DNA from: Portulaca oleracea
Lineage: Eukaryota; Streptophyta; Magnoliopsida; Caryophyllales; Portulacaceae
Assembly (NCBI GenBank): GCA_029582165.1
Contig: CM055886.1
Coordinates: forward strand, 28,075,169-28,139,168
Reading direction: 5' to 3'
DNA length: 64,000 bases
Position numbers and translations under genes: made by a program. Positions 46,547-57,617 of the stretch are shown here, piece by piece; position 1 is the first letter of the stretch, and each line of letters opens with the position of its first letter. The notes below the pieces were generated by a model. That model did not search any database. It saw only the letters and a program-made list of their open reading frames with translations, and was not told the origin of the DNA.

Positions 46547-49500
46547 TCATTGGCGTTGAGCGGCCCTAATAGCCTGCCATCTATCAATACGAGCCTGGAA
46601 AGGCTCATCCCAACCCTCAACAGTTATGTCTCTAGCTGCTCGCCATCCAATATGAATCGGCGGTAGAGGGCAGTCATCCCGTAAATGTATAAGCATGAAG
46701 TGGTTATTGTATCGCACAATTCCCTGAACTTTCGCAGGTCCCGTAAGTCTAGGCCCTCCTCTTATGGGTAATATTGATATGCATAGTTCAGCTGTCTGCG
46801 ATCGTGGACCAGGAGGTGTTGACAAGAAGACCCACATCATATTCATCGTTGTCGCAGCTGGAAATAAGTCATTTGGAGCCGACATCCAATGTTCGAACGG
46901 GGCAGGCCCAGCCAAGTGGACGTAAATCCGTGCGTGTGTCTCAAGGAAAATCTCTTGCTAGAAAACGCGAAACATATGCATTTTCATTCGCGCAACTCAT
47001 TGCTCATTGAGACCCTAGCGATTGACCACTTTTCCCGATCCCCGTAATCGCCTCGCCACGATCCAACCCACAGTTGCCATCAGCTTCCACATCCGTCCAT
47101 CCAACGACGTATGGCAGAATGAAATGTGGCAAAGCGTCCTCGAACGGGAACGGTTCATGACGCATCCGGTTGATACCTGCGAATCATATTAACTTAAGTT
47201 ATAAACAACAATATATGGTCACTATTGCAAACCAAACAAGTACTATAAATATACGCAAACCTGTTGACCCCATCCCAACTGATGAAGAATGGTTCCCTTT
47301 TTCCTCGATTTAATTCGCGTTGTCTTGCTACCGCCCCGATGATCGTCCGTACTCAAACGCACCGGGATTGCGTCGCGTTGATTTTGATGTCTTGATGCCG
47401 GGCCGTGGGGGCTTGTCTGCGGATCGAATATACTCACCGCCGATTCAACTTTCCATTGAGGACATTTACGTGTCGTATAACCGCTGGGTCACTCTCCGAA
47501 CCTTGTTAGCGATTCCTCAAAATGTTCTAAGTCCTGCACAGTGGAATATCATTTGAGCATGCGACTTCACCATCGCCAATCACCGTGATTGTCTCCAAAA
47601 CACATTTATCCGTGTCGGAATTGGCTCTCGGATCGTAAACTTCCATCATAGAACACGCGACGGAGAAGGTGGGTCCTCGACACGGTGATCGCATAAGTAG
47701 CATTCATTTTCATACCTCATCGCCAAAGATCTTATTGAGCTCATACGACATAAGGTCCAACGCATGATGAGATACTCTTCCGCAAATTCTTAAAGAAATG
47801 AGATCGACCTAATTCACTGGCTTGCTCCTTGACTGTTCAAGCTCCCTCTTAATCTCCGTATGTTGATTCTCCAAGTGAAAGTGAATTTTCGCAAACACAC
47901 GATCGAAGGTGCCTCTGGAACTGCCGATATAATACTTTAGTGATGAATGCTGGCTCTCAACTCTTGAAGCGGTGTGTTCCCATATGAGGTGCGTTGTCGG
48001 TCCAAGCACAAACAAATTTTTCCTTATGACTCAGCACGTTCCGTAAGATAATCAATTATCGGTTTGTTTTGCCCGATCCACGCGTTAACAACCTCTTTCC
48101 ACTTGACATTGAAATCTCAACGCTTCGCATGTACAAGGCCGTTCCAGAAATGATGTCTGAAATGAAGCCCGAGTCCGAGCTTCTTGCCCCCAGTAAGGAC
48201 GTTCACTTTGTTCTCCACATCATTCGCAATATGCCACACGCACAAAAGATGATGCACCTTTGGGTAAACCCTGGCGACAGCCCCCAACAAAGCATCCTGC
48301 TTGTCCGTCACAAACACGGATGGAATTACATCGGTACCCAACAATTCATACACTCTCCACAATAGCCACTCATAAGATTCCATCTTCTCGTCCCGCATGA
48401 ACGAGTAAGCTATCTGGAAGTTGCGGTTCGTCGGTGTCATGCCTACGAGCTCACATAAAGGCCACTTTGCCTTGTTTGTCTTGTACGTTGTGTCAATGAG
48501 AATGACATTTGGGTACGTACGTAGCAACTTCAACGAGTAAGGATGGCATAAAAACACCTGACGAAGCTCGCCGTCGTCATAATCGACAAAAGAGACGCAC
48601 TGCCGAAGTTTCGCCATGCGCAAGCATTGTCCCGCAGCCGTCCTACCATCCAATTCCTCAGTGCGCATCTTTGCCCGCTCGTTGTAAACTTGCTTCACGT
48701 TTATCGCAGATGCGGGGAACCTAATCTTCAACGACGTTTGTATCGTCGCCGGTGTGCACCCCGTGTTGGTCATATCCCGGACATGTTCTTTCATTTCAGA
48801 GGTTAATGGATGTCCGTGACGATGCCCTTCCTCGTACACGATGAAGGCATGATTGTGCTTCCCCCGGTCACCGTCGCACACTCTAACTCGCCATTCCGTT
48901 TCGTTGCGAGTCCACGCAACAATGGCGAATTTACATTGGCACGCCTTCGTTGACGTCCTCCGACGAGCCGCATCATCTAGATCGTTCAATTTGCCACGAT
49001 ACTTTCCGTACCTCCAGCACTTCAAATAACACCTTAACGGACTATCGGCATCTTTTCTCTTGTACGAAGCCCGTACAAACCTAAAACCGATTGTCGCAGC
49101 TACTCCATTGGCCCAACCTTGCAACGCTTCAATACTCTCAAACACATTTTGCGTTACAAAATGTGAGGAGTAATCAACGCCGTCCCCGCCAAAGTCCTCC
49201 AAAAAAACCTACAAACAATAAAAACAATTATTATATATACTAATAATAACTGGTATACTAATTCGTAATAATAATGTTAGTAGCTTCAACATTAATAAAT
49301 AACAAACAATTCTAATATTAATTATCAGAATAATAATATTATTAAAAAAAAACATTGTAACATAATTAACATAATAATAACAATTAACAACATTATTTAC
49401 CATAATGATATTATTTTAAATAAATAAATAATACTTTTAACAACATTTACTAATATTGTTAATAATATCAACAACACTTATAAACAACTTGTTTTAATAA

Positions 49501-50029
49501 TATTAATTAACATAATTTAAACATAATAATTATAATTAATAACATTATTATTAATAAAAATTTTATTTAAATAACAATATTAACAATAAAAATTAGCATA
49601 ATATAATATAATAATAATAACAACACTTCTAAACATCTTATTTATGATAATATGTTTTAACAAAATTTACATAACAATTATAATTAACGACATTTATTAC
49701 CTTAATAATATTAACATAACTAAATAAATAATATTTTTTACATAAACAATAATATAAACATTTTATAAAAACTAAAAAAAAAAAAACGAAATTTTTTTTC
49801 CGGAAGCACACGATTCTTGCGATCAGTCCGGCGAAAGCCGCCGTCTGCAACCATGCGGCACAGTACCATGCTGTTGTCAAGACGATCCGCACTGCGCCCG
49901 TTCCCGGTGAATCAAGCGCGGCAACCGTGCATTTCCGGAAAAAATTTTCGTTTTATTTTTTTTTTTAGAATTTAAATTTTACAAACTAACCTCTTGTTCT
50001 TCACTTGAATTACCACCTTCTATTGACAT
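46547..50029 (-). pseudogene. MULE transposase with C-terminal OTU protease domain, decayed
   Basis: Exon 1 is 50029-49991 (MSIEGGNSSEEQE), then an intron with GT-AG borders and exon 2 from 49208. Exon 2 is open to 48117. It contains a FAR1-type Zn-binding region (YLKCWRYGKYRGK, STKACQCKFAIV, GDRGKHNHAF) and the MULE catalytic domain (VILIDTTYKTNKAKWPL, FQIAYSFMRDEKMESYEWLL, SVFVTDKQDALLGAV, HHLLCVWHI). Downstream the frame is broken by stops and shifts, but homology continues (SQHSSLKYYIGSSRGTFDRV at about 47900). Further on, DVEADGNCG (about 47080) and VRYNNHFMLIHL (about 46680) supply the Asp/Cys and His motifs of an OTU cysteine protease. The final part (46915-46547) is open. OTU domains fused to MULE transposases are known in plants; the role in transposition is unclear. 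Confidence 0.85.
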
Positions 50030-50193
50030 TTTAGGTTGAATTTCTAAAATAAATCAAAATTTTAGAGAGAGAAAGAGAGGAGAGAGAGAGAGAGAGAGTT
50101 TTAGAGAGAAGGTGAGTTGAATTATATAAAGGGCAAAATCGTCTTTTGGGGGGGAGACATTAGTAAAAAGGGGGGCGGTAAATAGCATTGCCC
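50030..50193. repeat. MULE right TIR and transposase leader
   Basis: Contains a GA-rich tract (50067-50100) and the terminal GC-richer block, complementary in pattern to 42686-42830. Confidence 0.65.
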
Positions 50194-50274
50194 TAAATTT
50201 TTTCATTGGACAAGATTTATTTAGGAAATTAATGGTAAGAAACTTTCAACAATCATAATTGACAAAACAATTTA

Positions 50275-50594
50275 GGCCCTGTTTTTTATGTGGTAACTAT
50301 GCAGTGCAGTACCGCACCATACTGCACTAGTCAATATTCTACCACACTTCACCACACTCCACCCCAATTTACCACAATCATTACCAAAATATTTTTTTTC
50401 TCCTCTACTTTTTACATACATTCTCTCTCCTCACTTTTCTCCTCTGCTTTTTACATTTTCTCTTCTCGCCTACCCTACCTACCACATCTCCCATCATAAC
50501 TCACCACAACCCACCACACTTCACCACATTTTTTCAAATTCCACTGTATCGCACCATTACTACACTGCACCACATCATATAAAAGAACGGAACC
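50275..50594. mobile_element. Harbinger-like MITE (GGCCCTGTTCTTTT family)
   Basis: GGCCCTGTTTTTTATGTGGT at the left, the complement of GGTTCCGTTCTTTTATATGA at the right, TTA on both sides (50272-50274, 50595-50597). Opposite orientation to the 41982 copy. Confidence 0.85.
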
Positions 50595-50777
50595 TTAACT
50601 ATGATAGAATTTTCATTTTTGTAATATATCAAGGGTTAAGTTGTGGTTATATTAATTTTTGTCTAAATTTAAATATTAATTTATTTAATAAAAAAAAGTT
50701 AAGACATAGTATTTCTTTATATATATATATATATACACACTTTAAAGCTGAATTTTGACTAAATTCAACCAGTTTAA

Positions 50778-50990
50778 GGCACCGTTCTTTTATGTGGTAC
50801 CGCAACTTACCGTATCGCAATTTACCGCAACCTACCGCAATCTACTGTAACTCACCGCAATCTATCGCAATCTACTATTTACCTTTTCACTAATATCAAT
50901 ACTCATTTATTATTTTCTACCGTAACGCACCGTAACTTACCACACCGCAACTTACCGCACCGCAATTCCACCGTATAAAAGAATGGTGCC
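50778..50990. mobile_element. Harbinger-like MITE, short variant
   Basis: GGCACCGTTCTTTTATGTGG and the complement of GGCACCATTCTTTTATACGG at the ends, interior with repeated CTTACCGCAAC/CTACCGCAATC words. The flanks are TAA and TCA. 213 bases. Confidence 0.75.
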
Positions 50991-50991
50991 T

Positions 50992-51179
50992 CAGAGTTTG
51001 TTATTTGAATGAGTTATTTTCAAGTTAGTATATTTAGGGTATGATGCCTTTTTTGAAATTGTGTGTTTAGAGTGAATTAATTTTTGAAGAATTATGTTAG
51101 GTTAGCATAGATTAAATAAGTTAAGATATGTTAAAATAAGTTAAAATAGTTAAATTTAACATGACAAAATAAGAGGGCC
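50992..51179. mobile_element. MITE of the AACTTATCC-rich family, abutting the previous MITE
   Basis: GAGTTTGTTATTTGAATGAG followed by TTATTTTCAAGTTAG matches the complement of the right end of 41706-41913. It ends AAAATAAGAGGGCC before TAA. Diverged. Confidence 0.55.
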
Positions 51180-52150
51180 TAAATCAGCTAATATGATTAA
51201 TCTAAAAACCGAATGAACACACATCAATTTCCCATATAAAATTCAGTAGTGAAGGGGATTTGATGAAATGGGGAATTGAATCAGGGAGACAAATATATGG
51301 CAACCTAGATACATCTTGAGTAACAAAAGATGGATGTGACGAGGAAAGAGATGATATATAGAGAGAGAGAGAGAGGGGGATGAGCAGAAGAAGTCGTGTG
51401 AAGTTAGCTTTGGAGGGGGTTTTGTGTCTAAAAAAGCCTGCAACGACGTTGATTCCTTCGTACGGACAACCTCTTCTCTCTCTCTCTCACTTATTTAAAA
51501 GGTGGGGCCCTTCTTCATAGACTTTTCCACCTCCATATCTCCCCCTCCCCTGCACCTAAAGATTTTCCACACGTCATCCTTTCTCCTCCTCCTCCCCCTG
51601 CCTGTCTCTCTCTAACCTCATTTATCTATCTTTTCAATTATGCAATCTCACACTTCATCATTCCTCCAACATTATAATATATCATTTTCGAATTGATGGT
51701 TCATAATGTAAAATTATTAGGACTTCAATTTTTAAGGAGATTATGGCTATTATCTCTTCTAGAGTGTGTAAAAATCTAGGTTAAGATAATTTTAGGTTCG
51801 GATATATCGGATATAAGGTGAAAATTTGTTGTTTGATATTCAATTTTTCGTATGTTTTTGGGATGGATTTGGTCAAGAAATCGGACCTAAATTCAAGTCT
51901 AATCGAATTTAGACAATAGAAATTTGAAAATAATTGTGTTTAAATTTTCAGTTAATATCAAATTCGGGTGAAAGTTCTATGGCCATACCAATTTTTCCCG
52001 GTTGGACAAATTCAAGTTAGTGGTTCAGATAGATTTTTGTCATCCATGCTATATTCTTTTGGAGCCTAGGATAATATGAGGAAATAAGTAAGATGGGAAA
52101 GGTTGTTTAAATGTGACGGATAAGGTAATACTCCCTCTATACCTTAATAA
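51180..52150. other. Intergenic stretch with CT-rich block
   Basis: GA/CT dinucleotide runs at 51359-51376 and 51473-51490, and a C/T-rich block 51500-51620 that looks like a plant 5' leader. No following gene is recognised. It could be a relic promoter. Confidence 0.35.
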
Positions 52151-52843
52151 GGTTTCGTTCTTTTATGCGTTAGGTTCTTTCATATCTCAATAAAGATTCG
52201 TTCTTTCACACCGCACTGCATTCTTTAATTTTCACCACGTTTCACCACACCACACTACAATCATTACAAATATATCTCCTCATTTTTCTCCTATGATGTG
52301 TTTGGTTCTTTCTCAGAAAAATATTTCCTATGAAACATTTTCCCGGGAAAGTTTGTCCTAGGAAAGTTTTTTTTGAGAAAAATATTCCACAATGTTTGGT
52401 TTACATTTAAAAACATGAGAAACTTTGTAGGAAAGTTTATTTAAAATGCCCAAACTATCCTTATACTTTAATTTATAAAATATTTCTGTAGGAGCATTTT
52501 GGGAAGTTAAGTTATAAACAATCTTCATTTCTCATGGGAAAGAAACTTTCCTGGGCTCCAAAACTTTCCTATCTACCTTAGGAAAATAGTGGGACATGGT
52601 CGCAACCTTCCTGTACTCATTTGTCAACCAAACACAGGAAAGTTTTATCAACTTGGAAAAGTTGACAAATTTTCCCGGGAAACAATTGCAACCAAACACA
52701 CCTATAGTTTTCACATTCTCTTTCCTCAACTATCCCACTTACCATAACTCTCACCGCAACTCAACATACTTCACCACACTTTTTAAAATTTCACCACCCC
52801 GCACCATTACTACACCGCACCAACCGTACAAAAGAACGAAGCC
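52151..52843. mobile_element. Harbinger-like MITE with a second MITE nested in it
   Basis: GGTTTCGTTCTTTTATGCG at the left and the complement of GGCTTCGTTCTTTTGTACGG at the right. A second, partial family start (AAGATTCGTTCTTTCACACC) lies at 52191. The host MITE's CTCCTAT...AGTTTTCACATTCTC core is split by 52295-52700. The flanks are TAA and TTA. Confidence 0.7.
52295..52700. mobile_element. MITE with TGTGTTTGGTT ends
   Basis: GATGTGTTTGGTTCTTTCTC at the left and the complement of TGTGTTTGGTTGCAATTGTT at the right, flanked by CCTAT on both sides (52290-52294, 52701-52705). The interior has GGGAAAGTTT/AAACTTTCC inverted words. 406 bases. Confidence 0.75.
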
Positions 52844-52856
52844 TTATCTCTGCATA

Positions 52857-53156
52857 GGCCTTGTTCTTTTCTGCGGTTTCACACCGCACCTGCCATATTT
52901 TTCCACACTTACCACAATCCTTCCATACCATACCACACCATTCCATACTTTACCACAACAATCATAACTTTCCATCTCTTCACTTTTCTGTTTCGTCACT
53001 TATCTCCTCTACTTTCCACATTCTCTCTCCTCATCTATCACATCAATCATTTTAGCATTACTTTTATCATATCTTACCATACCATACGATATTTTCCACA
53101 ACATTGTCATATCATATCATTTATCGCGCCCAATTTGCTGCATAAAAGAACCGGCC
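52857..53156. mobile_element. Harbinger-like MITE (GGCCCTGTTCTTTT family)
   Basis: GGCCTTGTTCTTTTCTGCGG at the left, the complement of GGCCGGTTCTTTTATGCAGC at the right, ATA on both sides (52854-52856, 53157-53159). It starts only 13 bases after the previous family member ends. Confidence 0.85.
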
Positions 53157-53232
53157 ATAGTTTATACTAAATCTATGTATGAATATTAGTACATTTCACA
53201 AAGAATCCTCCCCCCACACGCACGCATACATA

Positions 53233-53476
53233 CTCCATCCCATATTATTTGTCTTTTTAACTATTTTTTTCTATAATACTGTAGTTTTAGAATTTTAATG
53301 ACATGTTTTAAGTTCTTTTACTTATCTACTCAACTTTATTATATTTTTTTTCCTTTCTATTATTGCGATACTATTTCACTTCAAACATCCCAAAATATCT
53401 CAATTATATAGTAACCCTCTTTTATTTAATTTTTTAACATTTCTTCAACATAACTTATAATATGGGATGGAGGGAG
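53233..53476. mobile_element. Stowaway MITE
   Basis: CTCCATCCCATATTATTTGT at the left and the complement of CTCCCTCCATCCCATATTAT at the right. TA precedes; the right flank is CA, probably a mutated TA. 244 bases. Confidence 0.7.
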
Positions 53477-53615
53477 CATAGTATGGTATGTTTCATGCAG
53501 GGACGGAGTTCCCTTAAGGCAAGAGGGGGCAATTCTCCCCGACCTAGATAAAAATTTATAGATATTCTGAGACAAAATAAACATATGTGATTGATAGTAT
53601 AATTGGTAAGATTAT

Positions 53616-53851
53616 GACCCTGTTCTTTTCTGTGGTTGGTAAAATGCGATACCACAGTATACCGCAGTTTGCCACAACTCACCATACTTTACCACAAATC
53701 ATTACTTTTCTCTCTCTTCACTTTTCTCCTCTACTTTTTACATTCTCTTTCCTCACCTATCCCACATACCAATAACCTACCACAATTCCACCACAATTTC
53801 ACCACACCTCACCACACCATAACGCAAAATACCGCATAAAAGAACAGGGCA
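53616..53851. mobile_element. Harbinger-like MITE nested in the hAT element
   Basis: GACCCTGTTCTTTTCTGTGG at the left and the complement of TGCCCTGTTCTTTTATGCGG at the right, TAT on both sides (53613-53615, 53852-53854). 236 bases. Confidence 0.85.
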
Positions 53852-53856
53852 TATAT

Positions 53857-54130
53857 CTTAACAAGCCAAAGGTCTTGTGTTCAAATCTTGATGTGTTAGT
53901 TTTCTTTGTTATTTTTTACCTAACACAAATAGAATCATATTCTTTCATATATGTTGGATACTCTTTTATTCTTTTTATTTTTAAAATTTTTGCTTAACAA
54001 GCCAAAGGTCTTGTGTTCAAATCTTGATGTGTTAGTTTTCTTTGTTATTTTTTACCTAACACAAATAGAATCATATTCTTTCATATATGTTGGATACTCT
54101 TTTATTCTTTTTATTTTTAAAATTTTTGCT
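53857..54130. repeat. 137-bp tandem duplication, essentially identical
   Basis: CTTAACAAGCCAAAGGTCTT starts at 53857 and again at 53994. I see no difference between the two units, so the duplication is young or an assembly artefact. Confidence 0.9.
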
Positions 54131-54277
54131 TGCATAGTTTGTTGTTTCATATTACCAATTTATCATTATTTAATTAAATTTTTAATTTTTCAACCCCTTA
54201 ATATATATCCTTCCATATATTTAGTTAATATTTTCATCCCCTTCACATTATGGGCTGACTTCGTCCCTGATTTCATG

Positions 54278-55443
54278 CTTAGCAAAGAGTTTTTGACGGT
54301 CTCTTTCTCTAACACTATTAGCTTCTTTGGCTTTAACTAAAAGTTATTTAAAGTATTTGTGTGAAATAGTAATTTAAGCCTGTAGTCAATAATAAGTCTT
54401 CCCTTGGTAAAAGTGTACCTATATTTTTCCAAACTTACTAAAATTTATAAAAATACAAAATTTACATTTGAATAAATTAAGGTAATTTAATATTTTTTTT
54501 TGAAAAATTTCCCTGAGAAAGTCTGAAAAATTAGATTTGAACAAAATTTAAAATTGCAAAAATACCAAAAAACAATTTTGAAAATGTGGAATACTCCCAT
54601 TGATAAATCTGCCGCCATCAGTCTGACCTAACATCGTCTAATCACCCTTCCGCGCAACCGCCACCACCAAGAGACTACCACGCCACCGACATCAATTAAT
54701 CCTTCTCCATGAGCAACAACACCTCAAAATGCCTAAAAACCAAAACCATGTCGATCCTAGACGTTAATTGAAAACGCTCAAATCCACCACCACGGATGAG
54801 ACTCCCCATCATCTAGCCATTTCTACAGAACCGCCACTTCCAGGCGACCCCCGCACCACCAACATTGGTCATTCTCTGTGCCTAACTAGAACTTGTTTTT
54901 CACAAAATATGATCTTTGAGAGCCTTTTTCAGTATTGGAAGAATGTTTTTGAATTTGTTGAATAAAAGGGGAAAAAAAGACTTAACTAACAACAATTAAC
55001 TATAAACTGAACTCAAAAACGGTTAGCCAAACTAAAATTGCAGTTAACCTGTGATTTTACTTAGGTTTTGGTTTCCAATATTAGATTTTAGTGAACAAAT
55101 TTGTAAACATAATTTTGGACTCACCAATTTTCGGTTAATTTAAAGTGCAATTTGTTAAGATTATTTAAAGAGTATAAGAGGAATGTGTATAAGAAATCAT
55201 ATAAAACAATTATAACGATCATATATAGGCTAGTATGATCACCATAGACCAAAATGGAGTTGACACAAGTCGTGTTAGCGTCCATAGAGAAAGAAAATAG
55301 CAGCAGGTTCAATATGGATTTGAACATTTACGATTTAATAAATAGTTATTGAGAAAAGTGATTTTGTCCACGACCTTAGTCATATTCAAGTGAGATATCG
55401 ATTGTTTTTTCTATACCATCCCCCTTTTCTCGAACACAATTAA
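54278..55443. other. AT-rich intergenic stretch
   Basis: 54600-54870 is C-rich with ACCACCACC words (CCGCCATCAG, CGCCACCGACATCAA). I recognise no product in either strand. No complete transposon found. Confidence 0.4.
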
Positions 55444-55715
55444 GGCCTCATTCTTTTATACGGTTGGTTGCAGAGTGGCAATGGTGCGGTGTGGTGGAAT
55501 TTGAAAAAGCGTAGTGAGTTGTGGTGAAAGTTGTGGTAGGTGGAATAGATTAAAAGAGAAAATGTGAAAAAGTAAAGGAGAAAAGTGAGGAGAGAGGAAA
55601 ATAATAAGATACACTGGTAATGATTGTAGTGTGGTGTGGTCAAGTGTAGTGAAAAATTAAAGAATGGTGCGAATATGTCGCACCGCAACCTACCACATAA
55701 AAAAAAAAAGGGGTC
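55444..55715. mobile_element. Harbinger-like MITE (GGCCCTGTTCTTTT family)
   Basis: GGCCTCATTCTTTTATACGG at the left and AACCTACCACATAAAAAAAA then GGGGTC at the right, TAA on both sides (55441-55443, 55716-55718). The right TIR has decayed into an A-run. Confidence 0.75.
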
Positions 55716-55992
55716 TAACTAGTTTTGTCCACCCATGCTCAAAGTAATATATTAGAGACTAAAAAAATGAAGTTTGCTAACATTATGAAAGGGAGGGAGC
55801 ATAACAAAAATAGAATCTTCTTCATTGAATGTGATCGAGTTATAAATCAAAGTCTTTTTGTTACGTAGCCAAGAAAAGGCCTAATTCAACACTACGCATA
55901 TATTTGAGTGATCAAATAAGACTTGTCTTCTTGACTTGGGGTGCTCCGACGTCCTCATACTATCCAGCCTAGCCAGCGAAAAATATGTACTA

Positions 55993-56162
55993 CTTTCTCT
56001 GTTTCAGATTTTTTGTGGTCAAGTTTTAATACCTAAGTTAATATCACCTTAATTGCTACTCCATTCAAATTAACTTATTATTTGGCCTATACCGAAGATT
56101 ACTTTAGTATAAAAAAAATCAAAATATAACATATAAAAACTTGACCACAAAAGATGAAGAAG
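55993..56162. mobile_element. Short Stowaway-like MITE
   Basis: CTTTCTCTGTTTCAGATTTT then TTGTGGTCAAG at the left is mirrored by CTTGACCACAAAAGATGAAG at the right, with TA on both sides. 170 bases. The inner arms match better than the tips. Confidence 0.6.
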
Positions 56163-56501
56163 TAATTAAGGTGATATTATTATAACATGAGATGGAGACG
56201 TGTGATAAGGATTGATAGGTGACAGGTAGTATTACCAAGTTCTAAAAATTATCCTTCAATTCCTTCTACAGTGATCAAGTGACAAGTGATCAATTCCTTC
56301 TACATATTTTCTGCATCATAGTACCCCCATTTTATTTGTCGTATTTGTAATTAATCAAACACTAAAAAAAGATTGTCAAATTAATCATCACCTCCCTCTA
56401 TTAACTTATTAAGCTTCTCGTCAAAATTCAATGAATGAGTTTATTTACCCTGTATAGATGATCTTATTAAATCAAACCAAATTGTTAAATTTCTTGGTAG
56501 T

Positions 56502-57213
56502 TGTTGAAGACAGGGTCAAGGTCCTTCACCGCGCATCTGTGAAAGACCTTAGGTTTTGATGAAAGTCAAAATCCAGAAAAGTGAAGTTGCCTTAGCTTAT
56601 ATTATATAATCTGATTATATATTCTGATTATATAATATATATTCTGATTGTGTGATTTATTTGCGGATATAAATCATAAAGAAGGCATAAGGAAACAAAT
56701 CAACAAGAAAAATGGAAGAAGAGAATATTGGAAAATCTCGAAGAAGAAGGAAAGAAAATCAGCAGCAAAGAAGGAAGGTGCAACAGTGAGCAAATAAGGA
56801 AATTAAATAATCTTGTTTCCAACAACTACCATCCCAAACAACTATCAAGCCTCTAATATAAATAGGAGATTTGAAGATTGAAGACTTAGGCGATTCCACG
56901 GAAGTAATCGCGGAGTAAGAAATCCGGTGGGATTTCTGCAAGTGTGTAACCAATGGTTCGGTGGTGAAGGTAGCCAGTAAAGAATCTCTGGTGAAGGTAT
57001 AGACAAGGACCTTGGTGAGCATTCGTTGTATCCACATGTGGTGAAGGTAGCCAGTAAAGGACTTTTGGTAAAGGTTCCAAATCGCTGCTAGGTTCCAAAT
57101 TGCAGTTACACTGTGTTTTGATCATTGGTTTGAAACCAAGGAAGCTTGCTCTAACGTCCTTACCCAGTGTGTAGATCTTAATTGTGAACTTCACCCCCTC
57201 TTAGGCTCCAACA
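56502..57213. repeat. Solo LTR, 712 bp
   Basis: It begins TGTTGAAGACAGGG and ends GGCTCCAACA, with inverted TGTTG/CAACA tips. The flanks are GTAGT (56497-56501) and GTAGC (57214-57218), a near-perfect 5-bp duplication. Internally GGTGAAGGTAGCCAGTAAAG appears at 56962 and 57040, an imperfect tandem pair. The layout is like a Copia LTR. No internal region flanks it. Confidence 0.75.
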
Positions 57214-57386
57214 GTAGCATTTTACTTGGAGCACCCATTGCTTCAACCATTATTATATATAAAATAATATCAGTTTTGAAATAGGACATAGTGTTTTATT
57301 TTAGTATAAAAAATATATATTTATATATAAATTGAAAAAAAATAATATTTCAAATTATAAAAAAATTGTGTCAAGAATTATACTTA

Positions 57387-57614
57387 GGCCCCATTTTTTT
57401 ATGTTGTACGGTTGCATTGCGGTTGGTTGCGGTGTAGTGGAATTTGAAAAGTTGTGGTGGGAGTTGTGGTAAGTGGGGTAGATAAAGAGAGAGAATGTAA
57501 AAAGTAGAGGAGAAAAGTGAGGAGAGAGAAAAGTAAGAAGATATTTTGGTAATGATTTGTAGTAAAGTGTGGTAGAATATTAAGTAGTGCGGTATCGCAT
57601 AAAAGAACGGGGTC
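57387..57614. mobile_element. Harbinger-like MITE (GGCCCTGTTCTTTT family)
   Basis: GGCCCCATTTTTTTATGTTG at the left and the complement of GACCCCGTTCTTTTATGCGA at the right, TTA on both sides (57384-57386, 57615-57617). 228 bases. Confidence 0.85.
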
Positions 57615-57617
57615 TTA

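Larger units (their letters stand above)
42686..50193. mobile_element. Mutator-like element (MULE) with OTU-transposase and plant mobile domain genes
   Basis: The ends align as inverted copies: ...ATCGCCCACCTTTTTACTATTGTC at the left, complement of ...TACCGCCCCCCTTTTTACTAATGTC at the right. They are flanked by an exact 8-bp repeat TAAATTTT (42678-42685, 50194-50201), within the MULE target size range. The element is 7508 bases. Two decayed genes diverge from the two ends toward the middle: the PMD gene on plus (44361-46394) and the transposase-OTU gene on minus (50029-46547). 42890-43900 and 49210-49990 are AT-rich introns. Confidence 0.85.
53498..54269. mobile_element. hAT-type non-autonomous element with nested MITE and tandem duplication
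   Basis: CAGGGACGGAGT at the left, the complement of CAGGGACGAAGT at the right, flanked by GTTTCATG (53490-53497) and ATTTCATG (54270-54277), an 8-bp duplication with one difference. It contains a Harbinger-like MITE (53616-53851) and a 137-bp tandem duplication (53857-54130). Without these it would be about 400 bases. Confidence 0.85.

Noticed and set aside
54600..54965. C-rich block with short ORF as a gene
   Set aside because: No domain or family resemblance; ACCACC-type low complexity explains the open frame.
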